A stretch of DNA of 46,376 bases from Deltaproteobacteria bacterium. Lineage in GTDB: Bacteria > Desulfobacterota > Syntrophobacteria > Syntrophobacterales > Thermodesulforhabdaceae. The translations under genes were made by a program, and so were the position numbers. Below are positions 16,783 through 25,730 of the stretch, in pieces. The notes below the pieces were generated by a model. The model was not told where the DNA came from, searched no databases, and was given only the letters and a program-made list of their open reading frames with translations. Numbering within the stretch: the first letter of the stretch is position 1; each line of letters opens with the position of its first letter. Location: positions 1 through 46,376 of the forward strand of contig JAFDGW010000020.1 in NCBI GenBank assembly GCA_019309115.1, given 5' to 3'.

Positions 16783-17889
16783 CTACGACTGGCTGGACTC
16801 AGACAGGAAGCGCTTTACTGGATTTGTCCCGATACGGCAATAGATTTCGTAGCTGATGGTACCGGCCAGATCTGCCACATCATCACCAAAAATAGAGGCA
16901 CCTGATTGGCATCCCATGAGGACGACTTCATCTCCTTCCCGGACTTCTTTCAGATGGGAAACATTGACCGTTATCAGATTCATGGATACGCGTCCTACAA
17001 GCGGGCATCTCTGTCCCCTGATGAGAACGATTCCTTTGTTTGACAGTGCTCGAGGATACCCGTCCGAGTATCCAACCGACACGGTGGCAATTTTCATCCT
17101 CTCAGGAGTTGTAAAAGTTCGCCCATATCCTATAGGACTTCCCGGTGGAACGTCTTTTACCTGAATCACCCGTGCCTTAAGTGACATAACTGGCAACAGT
17201 TGGGGAGCAAAAAATGTTGGCCCATACAGGGCAAGACCAGGACGTACCAGGTTAAATCTTGCTTCGGGGAACAAAAAGGTTGCGGCGCTGTTGGATGCAT
17301 GTACCCATCTTGGCCTGATATTCATTTCTTGGAAGCGTTGTACTGCCCGGCGGAAAAGATCACATTGAAGCCTGGTATAGGATAGGTCGTCGCTGTCGGC
17401 GTCTGCAAAGTGCGTCATTATCCCTTCAATCACCACGTTTTTACAGGTGGAAACCATAGAAAGAACGGTGTTTATCCTGTCTATTCGAAAACCGAGGCGC
17501 CCCATTCCGGTGTCCAGCTTTATGTGAATTGGGAAGTTTTTGCGGTAGCGCTCGGCTGTCTCCTGACACTTTTTCAGGTGCTCGGATGTGAACACCACCG
17601 GTCTTATCCCGCGATTTAGAGCTTCTTCATATTCGCCATCGATCACACCCGAAAGAAGTAGTATGGGAACTTTGATGCCCGCTTCCCGAAGCCGTACAGC
17701 TTCTCCTAGCTTGCTGACGGCAAACATTTCTGCTCCAGCATCGCGAAGCGCCTTTGCCGTTTCGACCATACCGTGACCATAGGCATCACTTTTAACCACG
17801 GGCATGACGGCCGAAGGATGAACCATTTTGCGGATAAATTCAAAATTATGACGTAGATTGTCCAGGTTTATTTCCACCCAGTTGTGCAC
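16783..17889 (-). CDS. alr: Alanine racemase
   Basis: 368 aa. This PLP enzyme interconverts L- and D-alanine for peptidoglycan. The PLP lysine lies in MPVVKSDAYGHGMVETA near residue 35. HIKLDTGMGRLGF and VRPGLALYGP are family signatures. The catalytic tyrosine region is PIGYGRTFTTPERMKIATVS, and the C-terminal beta domain holds VSMNLITVNV. The start ATG lies inside the 3' end of the upstream kinase-like gene (22-nt overlap). Confidence 0.96.
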   Translation of the reverse strand: MHNWVEINLDNLRHNFEFIRKMVHPSAVMPVVKSDAYGHGMVETAKALRDAGAEMFAVSKLGEAVRLREAGIKVPILLLSGVIDGEYEEALNRGIRPVVFTSEHLKKCQETAERYRKNFPIHIKLDTGMGRLGFRIDRINTVLSMVSTCKNVVIEGIMTHFADADSDDLSYTRLQCDLFRRAVQRFQEMNIRPRWVHASNSAATFLFPEARFNLVRPGLALYGPTFFAPQLLPVMSLKARVIQVKDVPPGSPIGYGRTFTTPERMKIATVSVGYSDGYPRALSNKGIVLIRGQRCPLVGRVSMNLITVNVSHLKEVREGDEVVLMGCQSGASIFGDDVADLAGTISYEIYCRIGTNPVKRFLSESSQS

Positions 17890-18389
17890 GGTCTTTCCGG
17901 CTCCTCTTCGTCAAATTTTATGTGTACCAGTTCGTAAATTTCAGGTTTCGGAACAGGCGGATCTCGTTTAAGCTGCCGATACATCCTGATCATGACCGAT
18001 TCCGGGAAGTTATCGAGTTTAGCTCGCTCCATGCATACAGAAAGGGGTGTATCGATCCAGACGATTTTGATGCTGTACCCGTAACTCTTTGCAATTTCTA
18101 TCCATTTTGTTCGGACCTGCTCTATTGTGTTTGTTGCATCCAACACAACCGGCCGTTCTCTTTCCATGAGTGCTCTTATCTGTGCTTCCACGACGGCCCA
18201 GACGAAGGGTTCAAGCCGCCTGTCGTGACGTACGCCGAGCCCTTTTCTAATATCATCGGGGCATACAAGCTGATGAGATGGTAGATACTGATTAACGTAA
18301 GTTGATTTCCCGGACCGAGGAAGACCGACCATCAACACAAATTCTTTCCGCCTCTCTAGCTTCATGGGATTTCCAACCATGACATCCAC
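17868..18389 (-). CDS. P-loop kinase-like ATPase (polynucleotide kinase/zeta-toxin type fold)
   Basis: 173 aa from a GTG; ATGs at 18380 and 18365 are equally plausible starts because no clear ribosome site marks any. Walker A is VGLPRSGKSTYVNQYL. VVLDATNT resembles the second conserved segment of the AAA_33/polynucleotide kinase group, and SIKIVWIDTPLSVCMERAKL holds the lid-type region with arginine. Such proteins phosphorylate nucleic acid ends or small molecules. The substrate is unknown and no antitoxin-like partner is present, so a toxin role is unlikely. It begins the kinase-alr-argS-SPOR run. Confidence 0.75.
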   Translation of the reverse strand: MDVMVGNPMKLERRKEFVLMVGLPRSGKSTYVNQYLPSHQLVCPDDIRKGLGVRHDRRLEPFVWAVVEAQIRALMERERPVVLDATNTIEQVRTKWIEIAKSYGYSIKIVWIDTPLSVCMERAKLDNFPESVMIRMYRQLKRDPPVPKPEIYELVHIKFDEEEPERPCTTGWK

Positions 18390-18458
18390 TGAAAATTATG
18401 GACTCAGATTCAGACCGCCTTTGAATATTTGCAGATATTGAGGTAGCATGTAAACACA

Positions 18459-18616
18459 GTACTGCAAAGAAATATTAAGAAGCTTGCTCTCAAACCTACC
18501 GAAGAGCAAAAGCAGATACTTCTTGAAACCGTTGAGCGGTACATAGTAAAATTCATTTTGGTTGGGGGTGTGATGATTATTAAGGAGTTCGAAGCGTTGT
18601 CAACCGTCCCAATGTA
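18459..18616 (+). pseudogene. Relic of an IS200/IS605-type tnpB 5' end
   Basis: Reading from 18459 gives VLQRNIKKLALKPTEEQKQI then LLETVERYIVKF, which looks like the amino terminus of a TnpB protein (a basic strand, then a KPTEEQ helix). The similarity stops after about 32 residues and a stop follows near 18614. No catalytic part is present. A short palindrome GTAGCAGTGCTAC near its end may be the relic of an IS end. I infer an old, deleted insertion at the left border of the pilus island. Confidence 0.5.
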
Positions 18617-18650
18617 GCAGTGCTACTTAGGAGGAGCTAGAAGTTCTTTC

Positions 18651-18957
18651 GTAAGCGATCACGGGGTGTTATACATTGCCAACTTCGGCTAACCATTCAA
18701 GAGCAGGTTTTTGTCCCTTGAAATAAGCATATAACGCATCTACAAGGACACTGAAGGTGGACTCCATTGGAGCTTACAAGTATGGCGCAGGGACAAAATT
18801 CGCTCGTATCACTTCTGGTACCTTGACTTCTCTTCCGTCACAAAACTTCAAAGCGAATGGTTCGTCCGGCCAGATTGTTGGTAGGATTAATACTCTCTTC
18901 AACCTCAATGTGTACAGGAATCTGCAACTCCACTATGATTACCCTGTGATCGCTTAC
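18651..18957. mobile_element. Small element with terminal inverted repeats, copy 1 (307 bp, internally deleted)
   Basis: It starts GTAAGCGATCACGGGGT and ends with ACCCTGTGATCGCTTAC, an inverted repeat of 17 bp with one mismatch. It aligns along its length with the copy at 25731..26226 in the same orientation but lacks about 190 bp. On its minus strand it carries the conserved coding remnant FALKFCDGREVKVPE and the 32-codon ORF below. It carries no transposase, so it resembles a MITE or a decayed element mobilised in trans. Confidence 0.75.
18669..18767 (-). CDS. Tiny ORF inside element copy 1
   Basis: 32 aa: MESTFSVLVDALYAYFKGQK, then PALEWLAEVGNV. The matching segment in element copy 2 is broken by a frameshift and stop (STFNVLVDAFST then stop). 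It is either the end of a formerly larger gene or a small passenger gene. Not recognised. Confidence 0.3.
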   Translation of the reverse strand: MESTFSVLVDALYAYFKGQKPALEWLAEVGNV

Positions 18958-18967
18958 AAAATTTTTG

Positions 18968-18973
18968 TATAAT
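18968..18973 (+). promoter_or_regulatory. Possible -10 box for the pilus cassette
   Basis: A consensus TATAAT lies 11 bp beyond the inverted repeat of element copy 1 and about 42 nt ahead of the first cassette gene. The matching -35 (TGTGAT, 17-bp spacing) would lie inside the inverted repeat and is weak. If real, the element supplies part of the promoter. Confidence 0.3.
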
Positions 18974-19014
18974 GTTTTTCGAGAGTTAAATTCCAGAAAG
19001 TGGAGGATGAAACG

Positions 19015-19335
19015 ATGCAAATGAATAAAAAGATATTCATTGTTTTGTTGTTAGTGTTTGTCATTAGCTTAAACCTTCTTACTAAGGAGGTATTTTGCAT
19101 GAAACCTATCATGGTCGAGGAGAGGACAAATCTTTCATATTCCAGAGAGAACAAGAATAAGTTTATTGTAAAGAATATATTGGTGGCTAAAATCGATAGT
19201 TATGAAATAACGGATCAATCAGGAAATTCATACGATATAAGCGAAGCTAAAATTATTAAAAATAGCATTGGGGCACCCAAGTTAGCGGAACTTTGGATTA
19301 AAGGTGGAGAGATAGTTTTGGTAATACTGAAATGA
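19015..19335 (+). CDS. Small exported protein heading the pilus cassette
   Basis: 106 aa from the ATG at 19015, which has GGAGG about 10 nt upstream. Residues 1-30 look like a signal peptide (KKIFIVLLLVFVISLNLL, then VFCMK). The mature part has a predicted beta-rich stretch (ILVAKIDSYEITDQSGNSYD, then AELWIKGGEIVLVIL). I do not recognise the family. It sits 13 nt before pilY1 on the same strand, so it probably belongs to the pilus tip operon; small secreted proteins beside pilY1 are known in other bacteria, but homology was not tested. Confidence 0.6.
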   Translation: MQMNKKIFIVLLLVFVISLNLLTKEVFCMKPIMVEERTNLSYSRENKNKFIVKNILVAKIDSYEITDQSGNSYDISEAKIIKNSIGAPKLAELWIKGGEIVLVILK

Positions 19336-19348
19336 GGGGGTGTGTAAT

Positions 19349-22300
19349 ATGCAAAATGGAAAAGTATGGATGATTATAATACTTTTAGGATCTTTGATTA
19401 CTGCACCAAAACAAGGTATTTCTTCTATGGAAAGATATTGCAGTACGCCCCCTTTCATAACTTCTGTGGTTACTCCCAATGTTTTGATAATACTGGATAA
19501 TTCTAATAGTATGGATGAGGATTTCTTTGGAAATGCTGTTGGTTCGTACTCTTCTGGTAGCAAAAGCGTTGTAGCCAAAAAGGCTTTAAGGGATTTGGTG
19601 GATAGCTTGAGAGATAGGTTGCGCATAGGTTTAATGACCTATAAACTGCCAAATGATGTTGTGTCGCGTTATCTGCATAATTCTCAGTATTTTACTTCTT
19701 ATAATCCAAAATCATATTGTCCAGCAAGCGCAACATCAAAGGTGTGTAGTAACGATACCTCCATTTCATGTAGTGACGATAGTGATTGTAATGGAGGGCA
19801 GTGCGTTGAGCCTTGTGAGGCTTATTGTAAAACTTTGCGAAGCGAGTTTAGAAATATATGCTCTGAGCAGTGTAGAAATCAAAATCCTGATTTCGAAGTT
19901 GATTATTTTGATGAGATAGTATCTGGCTATCCTTTGGGTTCTGAAGAGCGTAATAGATACTGCCATTTGGTTTATCCTAAAACACAGACCAATTTATTGA
20001 ATGGCACCCATAACCAAGTGCAGGTATATTATAAGCAAGCGCTACCGTATTATTCTCCTAACAATGATGGTACAATGTTTTGTTATTCGGGTAGTTATGA
20101 CTTCCATGAAGGTCCTCCTTATGATACTTATGATTGCTATGAAAATAAACAAGGCACTTCCGATGATTCCAGTGGTTATAGTGATTATGCGTTTGGACGC
20201 ACATTTGTTCCCACTGATACCGATTTTGCTCTTGGGTATTATGATTTTGGGAGAAGATTAAGCTGGTATTATGTCGGTTTAACTTGGTTTAGTAATGAAT
20301 CTCCTGGTGATGGATTTTTACACGTTCCTATAGGAGATTTGCAGGATGAAAATGGCAATACAACAGCCACATATAGTAATCTCATGGAGAAGCTGGATCC
20401 TAAAGAAAATGACGAAAGTGGATACATGTCATGTTCCCTGAGGGACAAAAACGGTTGTAGTTATATTGTAAATGCTGGCTTAACTCCTACCGCAGGGACA
20501 TTACAAACCGCGATAGATTACTTTTCTGGGCCAGACACTCCTATTCAATATCGTTGTCAGAGAAATTTTATAGTTTATGTAACAGATGGATTGCCGAGTG
20601 TGGATGAGGATGGAAACACAAACACGGCTGATAACCTGATGCCCTCAGTTTTGCAAAAAATTGATCAACTTAGAGCACTTACTACGGCTAAATATGGAGG
20701 GGATGTGGTTTTTGATATAAGAACTTATGTTTTGGGCGTGGGTTTAACTGAGGATGCCAAAGCAAAGTTAAATGATATGGCCGTGCATGGTGGTACTGAT
20801 GTCGATGGCAAGGCGTATTTTGCCGATAATCCAGAAGAGTTAAGAGAAGGATTGCGGAAGATTTTTAAAGATATATTGAAAAGGGTGGCTTCTGGAACGG
20901 CAGCAAGTATACTTTCTCAGAGGCCTGAATCTGCAACTGCGGTATTTCAGGCTGTGTTTTACCCAAAAAAGCGTTTTGGTTTGGCAGATGATGCCAAAGA
21001 TGTAGATTGGATAGGGTATTTATTTGATTGGTGGCTTTTCGTTTCTGAAACTTCCTCAGGGTCGATCACCAATATAAGAGAAGACAATTATGGGGTAGAA
21101 GACGAAGACGAAGAAGGTAATAAAATATTAGACGTATTTAACCCCGATTCTACCCCTGGGGGAGATTACATCCTTGAATTTGGATTTGATAATGGGCTGA
21201 TAATAAATGTATTTCGAAGCAATTTGAATGGAGAAAAATTTGGTAGTAGAGTAGACTCCTACAAAGGCTTTGATGAAACTATTCCTGTGTGGGAAGCAGG
21301 AGATTACCTATATGACTGTAGTACGCCCAAAGATGACAGGAATATATTTGCATTAGTTGGTCCTTTGGTTCCTTCATCTCCTCAGGAATTTGGAAGTAAC
21401 AATGTTGCGGAGTTGAAAAATTTAAATCTGACAATGGATGATATTAGTTTCTTGCGATTATTTGGTGACGAGGACTTGGATGGAGATATTGACGAACCCG
21501 ATGAAGCCTATCCTTTAGCTCAGAGTATATCTTTTTCTGATCTTCAGGACTTTATATATGGTATAGATGTTTCTGGACATAGAAATAGAACAACGAATGA
21601 AGATAAGGTATGGAAACTAGGCGATATCATTTATTCAACCCCTCAAGCTATACATTATGACAATTATACGGTTGTGTATGTTGGCGCTAATGATGGCATG
21701 TTGCACGCATTCAAGATGGGTTCCCTTCGTTTTGATGGTTTGCAAGCTCATCAGCAGGTAAAGCTGCGTAATTGCAAAGCCGGTGCTAATTGTGATTTTA
21801 TCGGTGAGTTAGGCAAAGAAATGTGGTCGTTCATACCTAAGGATGTATTACCGTATTTGAGGTTTCTGGCTGATGAAAATTATTGTCATATTTATAGTGT
21901 AGATTTGACTCCTTATATTGTTCCCATCGATGAGAACGGAGATAAAAAGCCGGATCGTTATATTTTGATTGGTGGTATGAGGCTTGGTGGGGCTGTTGGG
22001 TGTTTAGGAGATCACTGTATTAATCCTCCGGAAGATACCTGTGGTAAAGTATGTACGGGTAGTAATGAGCCTTGTAGTTCGGATAGTGACTGTCGTGGTA
22101 ACGAAAAGTGTGTGATAAGTTCCGAGTGTGTTGGACTTTCTTCTTATTTTGCTTTAGACGTTACAAATCCAGAAAACCCAAAATTTCTGTGGGAATTTAA
22201 TCATCCAGACTTGGGTTTTGCTTACTCTGGACCAGCATTTATAACTTTAAGAGATCCCAATGGAGAACCGCGTCATTATGTGATGTTTGTTTCCGGTCCA

Positions 22301-23281
22301 ACGGATTACGAAGGATATTCTGGTCAGGAGTTAAAAATATTCGTCCTTGAATTAAAGGATAATTACACGATAGATGAGCTTACCATTATAGATTCTACCA
22401 CTTCTTCTGCTCTTTCCTCATTTAATAATAGTTTTGGTGGCCGATTGTTTACGAGGGGTATTGACTCTGATAAGGATGGTTTTACTGATATGGTGTTTTT
22501 TGGTGTGACTAGTAGAACTGGATCTTCATGGCAAGGCAATGTAATAGGAATAAAAACTAATAGTTTGAGTCCGGAGGAATGGAAAATAATGAAGGTATTC
22601 AATAGTGCACGGGAACCAGTTACAGCAAAGATTGAATACATGGAATGTTTTGATATGAATTACATATTTTTTGGAACAGGACGTTATTTCTTCAATGGTG
22701 ATGAACCTGGAAAAAATAGTAATGATACCGAAAAGTTATATGGAGTTAGAATAGACAAATGTTTGACGGAAGAAAATTGTAACATTAACTTAGCTCATTC
22801 TGGAAATGACGCTTGTGAGGAATTACAGAGAGGGAACAAAGCTTTTTCTTGGTACCAAGAATTAAATCCTAAAGAAGATGGATATTTTAAAGAGCGGCTC
22901 ATGTCAGACCCTACTACTACGGATATGAATGCCATATTTTTTACAACCACAGAACCAACTTCAGACTTGTGTAGTTTTGGGGGAAGATCACGTATTTGGG
23001 CTTTAAATTGTGCTACTGCAGAATCTTTGACAGAACAACAGTGTGCACCTTACATAACAGAGCGTATTGTAGGAACGTTGTTTTTACAAACATCCGTTGC
23101 TAAAATTAGTGAATATGATATTGACATAAATTCTCAGGGTACTTCACCGCATAATCCATTTACAGAAAATAATAATAGAGCAACTCCATGGACTCCTGGG
23201 GTAGCTCCTGAAACACGTACTCCCCTTTTCCAATTAAGTTCATCATTGAAAGGGAAGATTTTGCAATGGATAGAGCACTAA
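19349..23281 (+). CDS. pilY1: PilY1-type pilus tip adhesin
   Basis: 1310 aa from the ATG at 19349 (AGGGGG about 8 nt upstream). A signal peptide covers residues 1-27. An N-terminal von Willebrand A-like domain has a MIDAS motif (VLIILDNSNSMDED, near 45-55). The C-terminal beta-propeller of the PilC/PilY1 family runs from about 760 (VVYVGANDGMLHAF) to about 1250. A calcium-loop sequence DEDLDGDIDEPDEA lies near 705. Two Cys-rich inserts share the pattern CSxDSDCxGxxCV (near 140 and 905). PilY1 sits at the tip of type IV pili, binds surfaces and primes assembly with minor pilins. The gene is visibly AT-richer than its surroundings, suggesting transfer. It overlaps the next gene by 16 nt. Confidence 0.93.
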   Translation: MQNGKVWMIIILLGSLITAPKQGISSMERYCSTPPFITSVVTPNVLIILDNSNSMDEDFFGNAVGSYSSGSKSVVAKKALRDLVDSLRDRLRIGLMTYKLPNDVVSRYLHNSQYFTSYNPKSYCPASATSKVCSNDTSISCSDDSDCNGGQCVEPCEAYCKTLRSEFRNICSEQCRNQNPDFEVDYFDEIVSGYPLGSEERNRYCHLVYPKTQTNLLNGTHNQVQVYYKQALPYYSPNNDGTMFCYSGSYDFHEGPPYDTYDCYENKQGTSDDSSGYSDYAFGRTFVPTDTDFALGYYDFGRRLSWYYVGLTWFSNESPGDGFLHVPIGDLQDENGNTTATYSNLMEKLDPKENDESGYMSCSLRDKNGCSYIVNAGLTPTAGTLQTAIDYFSGPDTPIQYRCQRNFIVYVTDGLPSVDEDGNTNTADNLMPSVLQKIDQLRALTTAKYGGDVVFDIRTYVLGVGLTEDAKAKLNDMAVHGGTDVDGKAYFADNPEELREGLRKIFKDILKRVASGTAASILSQRPESATAVFQAVFYPKKRFGLADDAKDVDWIGYLFDWWLFVSETSSGSITNIREDNYGVEDEDEEGNKILDVFNPDSTPGGDYILEFGFDNGLIINVFRSNLNGEKFGSRVDSYKGFDETIPVWEAGDYLYDCSTPKDDRNIFALVGPLVPSSPQEFGSNNVAELKNLNLTMDDISFLRLFGDEDLDGDIDEPDEAYPLAQSISFSDLQDFIYGIDVSGHRNRTTNEDKVWKLGDIIYSTPQAIHYDNYTVVYVGANDGMLHAFKMGSLRFDGLQAHQQVKLRNCKAGANCDFIGELGKEMWSFIPKDVLPYLRFLADENYCHIYSVDLTPYIVPIDENGDKKPDRYILIGGMRLGGAVGCLGDHCINPPEDTCGKVCTGSNEPCSSDSDCRGNEKCVISSECVGLSSYFALDVTNPENPKFLWEFNHPDLGFAYSGPAFITLRDPNGEPRHYVMFVSGPTDYEGYSGQELKIFVLELKDNYTIDELTIIDSTTSSALSSFNNSFGGRLFTRGIDSDKDGFTDMVFFGVTSRTGSSWQGNVIGIKTNSLSPEEWKIMKVFNSAREPVTAKIEYMECFDMNYIFFGTGRYFFNGDEPGKNSNDTEKLYGVRIDKCLTEENCNINLAHSGNDACEELQRGNKAFSWYQELNPKEDGYFKERLMSDPTTTDMNAIFFTTTEPTSDLCSFGGRSRIWALNCATAESLTEQQCAPYITERIVGTLFLQTSVAKISEYDIDINSQGTSPHNPFTENNNRATPWTPGVAPETRTPLFQLSSSLKGKILQWIEH

Positions 23282-23760
23282 AATATTTAGGTTTTAGTCT
23301 TATTGAATTGATTGTAGTTATGGTTATATTCGTATTACTTTTGAGTATTTCTTACTCGTGGTATCGTAGTTGGTTGAGAAAAGTTCAAATTGAGCAGGAT
23401 ACTCGGGCCATCTATTCTGCAATAAATACAGCACGTACCAAAGCCTTTTCAGAAAAGATTGTGTGTGGGTTAAAATGGGCGGGGGCTAACTTTAAAACTA
23501 TGGAGTTATGTTGCGATTCAAATTTCGATGATAGTATTTTGGACGAATCACCGATTAGAGTTTTAAACTTGAGATTTCCTTTCGGTGCCACAACACCTTC
23601 AAATTTCATTTACTATTCTCGCAACGGGCTGGCTAAGATTCTTGGTACCATATACAGTATAGAAAATAGCGAGGCCTTTTATGATTGTGTAGTAGTTAAC
23701 AAGACAAGAGTTAGGATGGGGAAATGGAATGCAAGCAACAGCTCATGTGAACTTAGATAA
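23266..23760 (+). CDS. Minor pilin, FimT/FimU (GspH) type
   Basis: 164 aa. The class III signal is LGFSLIELIVVMVIFVLLL: cleavage after the glycine leaves an N-methyl-Phe and the conserved Glu at +5. The hydrophobic helix is followed by an amphipathic stretch (YRSWLRKVQIEQDTRAIYSA) typical of GspH/FimT proteins, then a beta-rich globular end with paired cysteines. It overlaps pilY1 upstream by 16 nt and the next pilin gene by 32 nt. It probably forms part of the tip complex that initiates the pilus. Confidence 0.88.
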   Translation: MDRALKYLGFSLIELIVVMVIFVLLLSISYSWYRSWLRKVQIEQDTRAIYSAINTARTKAFSEKIVCGLKWAGANFKTMELCCDSNFDDSILDESPIRVLNLRFPFGATTPSNFIYYSRNGLAKILGTIYSIENSEAFYDCVVVNKTRVRMGKWNASNSSCELR

Positions 23761-24103
23761 AGGTTTTACTCTAATTGAATTGATGGTGAGTATTGTTATA
23801 TTATTAATTGTTATTCTTTCTGTTATGTACTCTCTGAGTTTGTATGCGAGGCACAATATGAGGAATGCTCTGAGGCGAGAGGCTGTTAGAATTGCTCAGG
23901 AATGTGTTGAACGATTGCGTGTGGGAGAATCGTGTGATTCCACGGTAACAAAAAAAGTTAGATCGGCTTTTTATCAGTTTCAAGTGAATGCTCCTAATCC
24001 TTCTACCCTATCAGCAGGTACTAATTCGGTTAATGTTGCAGTAAGTTACAATTTTAGAAATAAGCAATACAATTATACGATAAATACGGTGATTTATAAA
24101 TGA
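23729..24103 (+). CDS. Minor pilin, PilV-like
   Basis: 124 aa. The prepilin signal KGFTLIELMVSIVILLIVIL begins at residue 11. A cysteine pair (AQECVERLRVGESCDS) follows the helix, and the globular end is short. Position after a FimT-type gene and before a PilW-type gene fits PilV. It overlaps both neighbours (32 nt and 4 nt), so translation is coupled. Confidence 0.85.
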   Translation: MQATAHVNLDKGFTLIELMVSIVILLIVILSVMYSLSLYARHNMRNALRREAVRIAQECVERLRVGESCDSTVTKKVRSAFYQFQVNAPNPSTLSAGTNSVNVAVSYNFRNKQYNYTINTVIYK

Positions 24104-25188
24104 TAGTTAAGAGATCGAAAGGAGTTACCCTGGTAGAATTATTGGTATCTATTGCCGTCGCTGTTATTGTGTTAGGAGCTGTTTTCCAGAGCTATTTGGC
24201 TATATTAAAACCACAAATTCAAGAGAGTAAAATCTCGGAAAGCTTTATAGGGAGTGGTATGGCTTTTGAGATATTGCGCAAGGACATTGAGTTGGCGGGA
24301 TTTGGCCTTCCCTGGGATATGAATGGCAAGACATATAGTGAAGCTGCTTCCAGTGGTTCATTTACACCCAATCCCACAGTTTTTAACGATGCAACTTCTC
24401 AGGTACCGCGTGCTATTGTGTTTTCTGATAATGGTAATACGAATGCTTCCAATTCGGACGTGCTGGTAATAAAGTCAACGATTGCTTCATGGAATGCCGA
24501 AGCAATGCAATGGGGATATTTATATAACGATGGAGGCAGTGTTTCTTACCAGCCTTTAAGCCCGGAAGCTGGATCATCTGGATATTTTTCTGTGCTGGAC
24601 GTTAATAAAAAATTAGTGGACTATAAGTATCAAAGTACGAATTTCCCTCTTCCTAGTTCCGGCGGAATATATCTCGCCTATGGATTAGCTTCTGTTTCAC
24701 CTCGCATGCCGTTTAACAGAGTTGATTATTATCTTAAGCGTCCTACCAATAACTTTCCCGAAAAGTGTTCTAATTCGAGTTATTTGCTTTATAGATCGAC
24801 AATTAACCATGGAGATGGCCGGAGAAATGAACAGCCAATAATGAATTGCGTGCTGGATTTTCAAGTTGCCTTTGCTCTCGATACAAATGGGGATGGAGAT
24901 ATAGATTCATGGGTTTCACAGGAAGCTAATTATCCAAATAATGCTAAAGATATTAGAGAAGAGGTGCTGGAAGTAAGAGTGTTCATTTTGCATCAGTCTG
25001 GTCAAAAAGATATGGGTTATACACAATCTTTAGATACCTGTGCTGACGATACAAAAGGTATAGTAATAGGGGATACGGCTACAGGTGAGTTAAAATGTGT
25101 GCATCTATCCAACGAGGATAGACATTACAGATGGATTGTATCTACCCTTACTATAAATACTCTCAATCTGAAGAGTAGGGAAAGATGA
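24100..25188 (+). CDS. Minor pilin, PilW-like
   Basis: 362 aa, the longest pilin here, as usual for PilW. The prepilin signal is KGVTLVELLVSIAVAVIVLG, with the conserved Glu. The region FEILRKDIELAGFGLPWDMN matches the PilW family pattern after the helix. A possible calcium-like loop DTNGDGDIDSW lies near residue 265. It shares an ATGA overlap with both neighbours. PilW bridges the tip adhesin and the other minor pilins. Confidence 0.87.
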   Translation: MIVKRSKGVTLVELLVSIAVAVIVLGAVFQSYLAILKPQIQESKISESFIGSGMAFEILRKDIELAGFGLPWDMNGKTYSEAASSGSFTPNPTVFNDATSQVPRAIVFSDNGNTNASNSDVLVIKSTIASWNAEAMQWGYLYNDGGSVSYQPLSPEAGSSGYFSVLDVNKKLVDYKYQSTNFPLPSSGGIYLAYGLASVSPRMPFNRVDYYLKRPTNNFPEKCSNSSYLLYRSTINHGDGRRNEQPIMNCVLDFQVAFALDTNGDGDIDSWVSQEANYPNNAKDIREEVLEVRVFILHQSGQKDMGYTQSLDTCADDTKGIVIGDTATGELKCVHLSNEDRHYRWIVSTLTINTLNLKSRER

Positions 25189-25718
25189 AACGCATGGTGT
25201 GCAATAATAAAGGTGTTGTTCTTATTACTACTTTAATATTGTCAATTATATCATTACTCCTCGTGGCGGTTTTAATGGAACTGGTCTTAACAGGTGCCAA
25301 ACTGTCTGGAGTTATAAAAAGATATACTTCTGCCTTGGAAGCTGCCAAAGGGGGGGTAGAAGACTTTATTGCTGATACGTCTTTTGAGCATAAAGGTAAT
25401 CCGTTGGATTCGGATTTTTCCTGTAAGGTTCAGAATGATACTACTCAATGGCCTGTCTCATGTGCTAATTACGATAAATGTTCAGGCTGTTCAAGTGATG
25501 ATATCTCCAGTTGTCCATGTGTTGTACATTCGAACCCTAAAGACGTGCTGGATAATTACGACTGGTCACGATCCTACGGTTCTTATACTGTATATTGCAA
25601 GATAGTTGATACACGTGGTACTCCTGAAAGCTGGTTATATACTATTGATATAGTTGCCAAAGGGCAATCCACATCTGAGCTTGCATGGATCACCATTTTG
25701 TATTTACGAGAATATTAA
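25185..25718 (+). CDS. Minor pilin, PilX-like
   Basis: 177 aa. The amino terminus NNKGVVLITTLILSIISLLL has the PilX-type start: a Gly cleavage site without the usual Glu at +5, as expected for PilX/GspK-like tip pilins. EAAKGGVEDFIADTSF is a PilX-like segment after the helix. A Cys-rich section (CANYDKCSGCSSDDISSCPC) may be disulfide-stabilised. It is the last gene of the cassette; the stop lies 12 nt before the inverted repeat of element copy 2. Confidence 0.82.
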   Translation: MKRMVCNNKGVVLITTLILSIISLLLVAVLMELVLTGAKLSGVIKRYTSALEAAKGGVEDFIADTSFEHKGNPLDSDFSCKVQNDTTQWPVSCANYDKCSGCSSDDISSCPCVVHSNPKDVLDNYDWSRSYGSYTVYCKIVDTRGTPESWLYTIDIVAKGQSTSELAWITILYLREY

Positions 25719-25730
25719 GTAAAATTTTTC

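Noticed and set aside
17868-18389. Zeta-type toxin of a toxin-antitoxin pair
   Set aside because: The P-loop fold is similar, but there is no small antitoxin gene and it is coupled to alr and argS.
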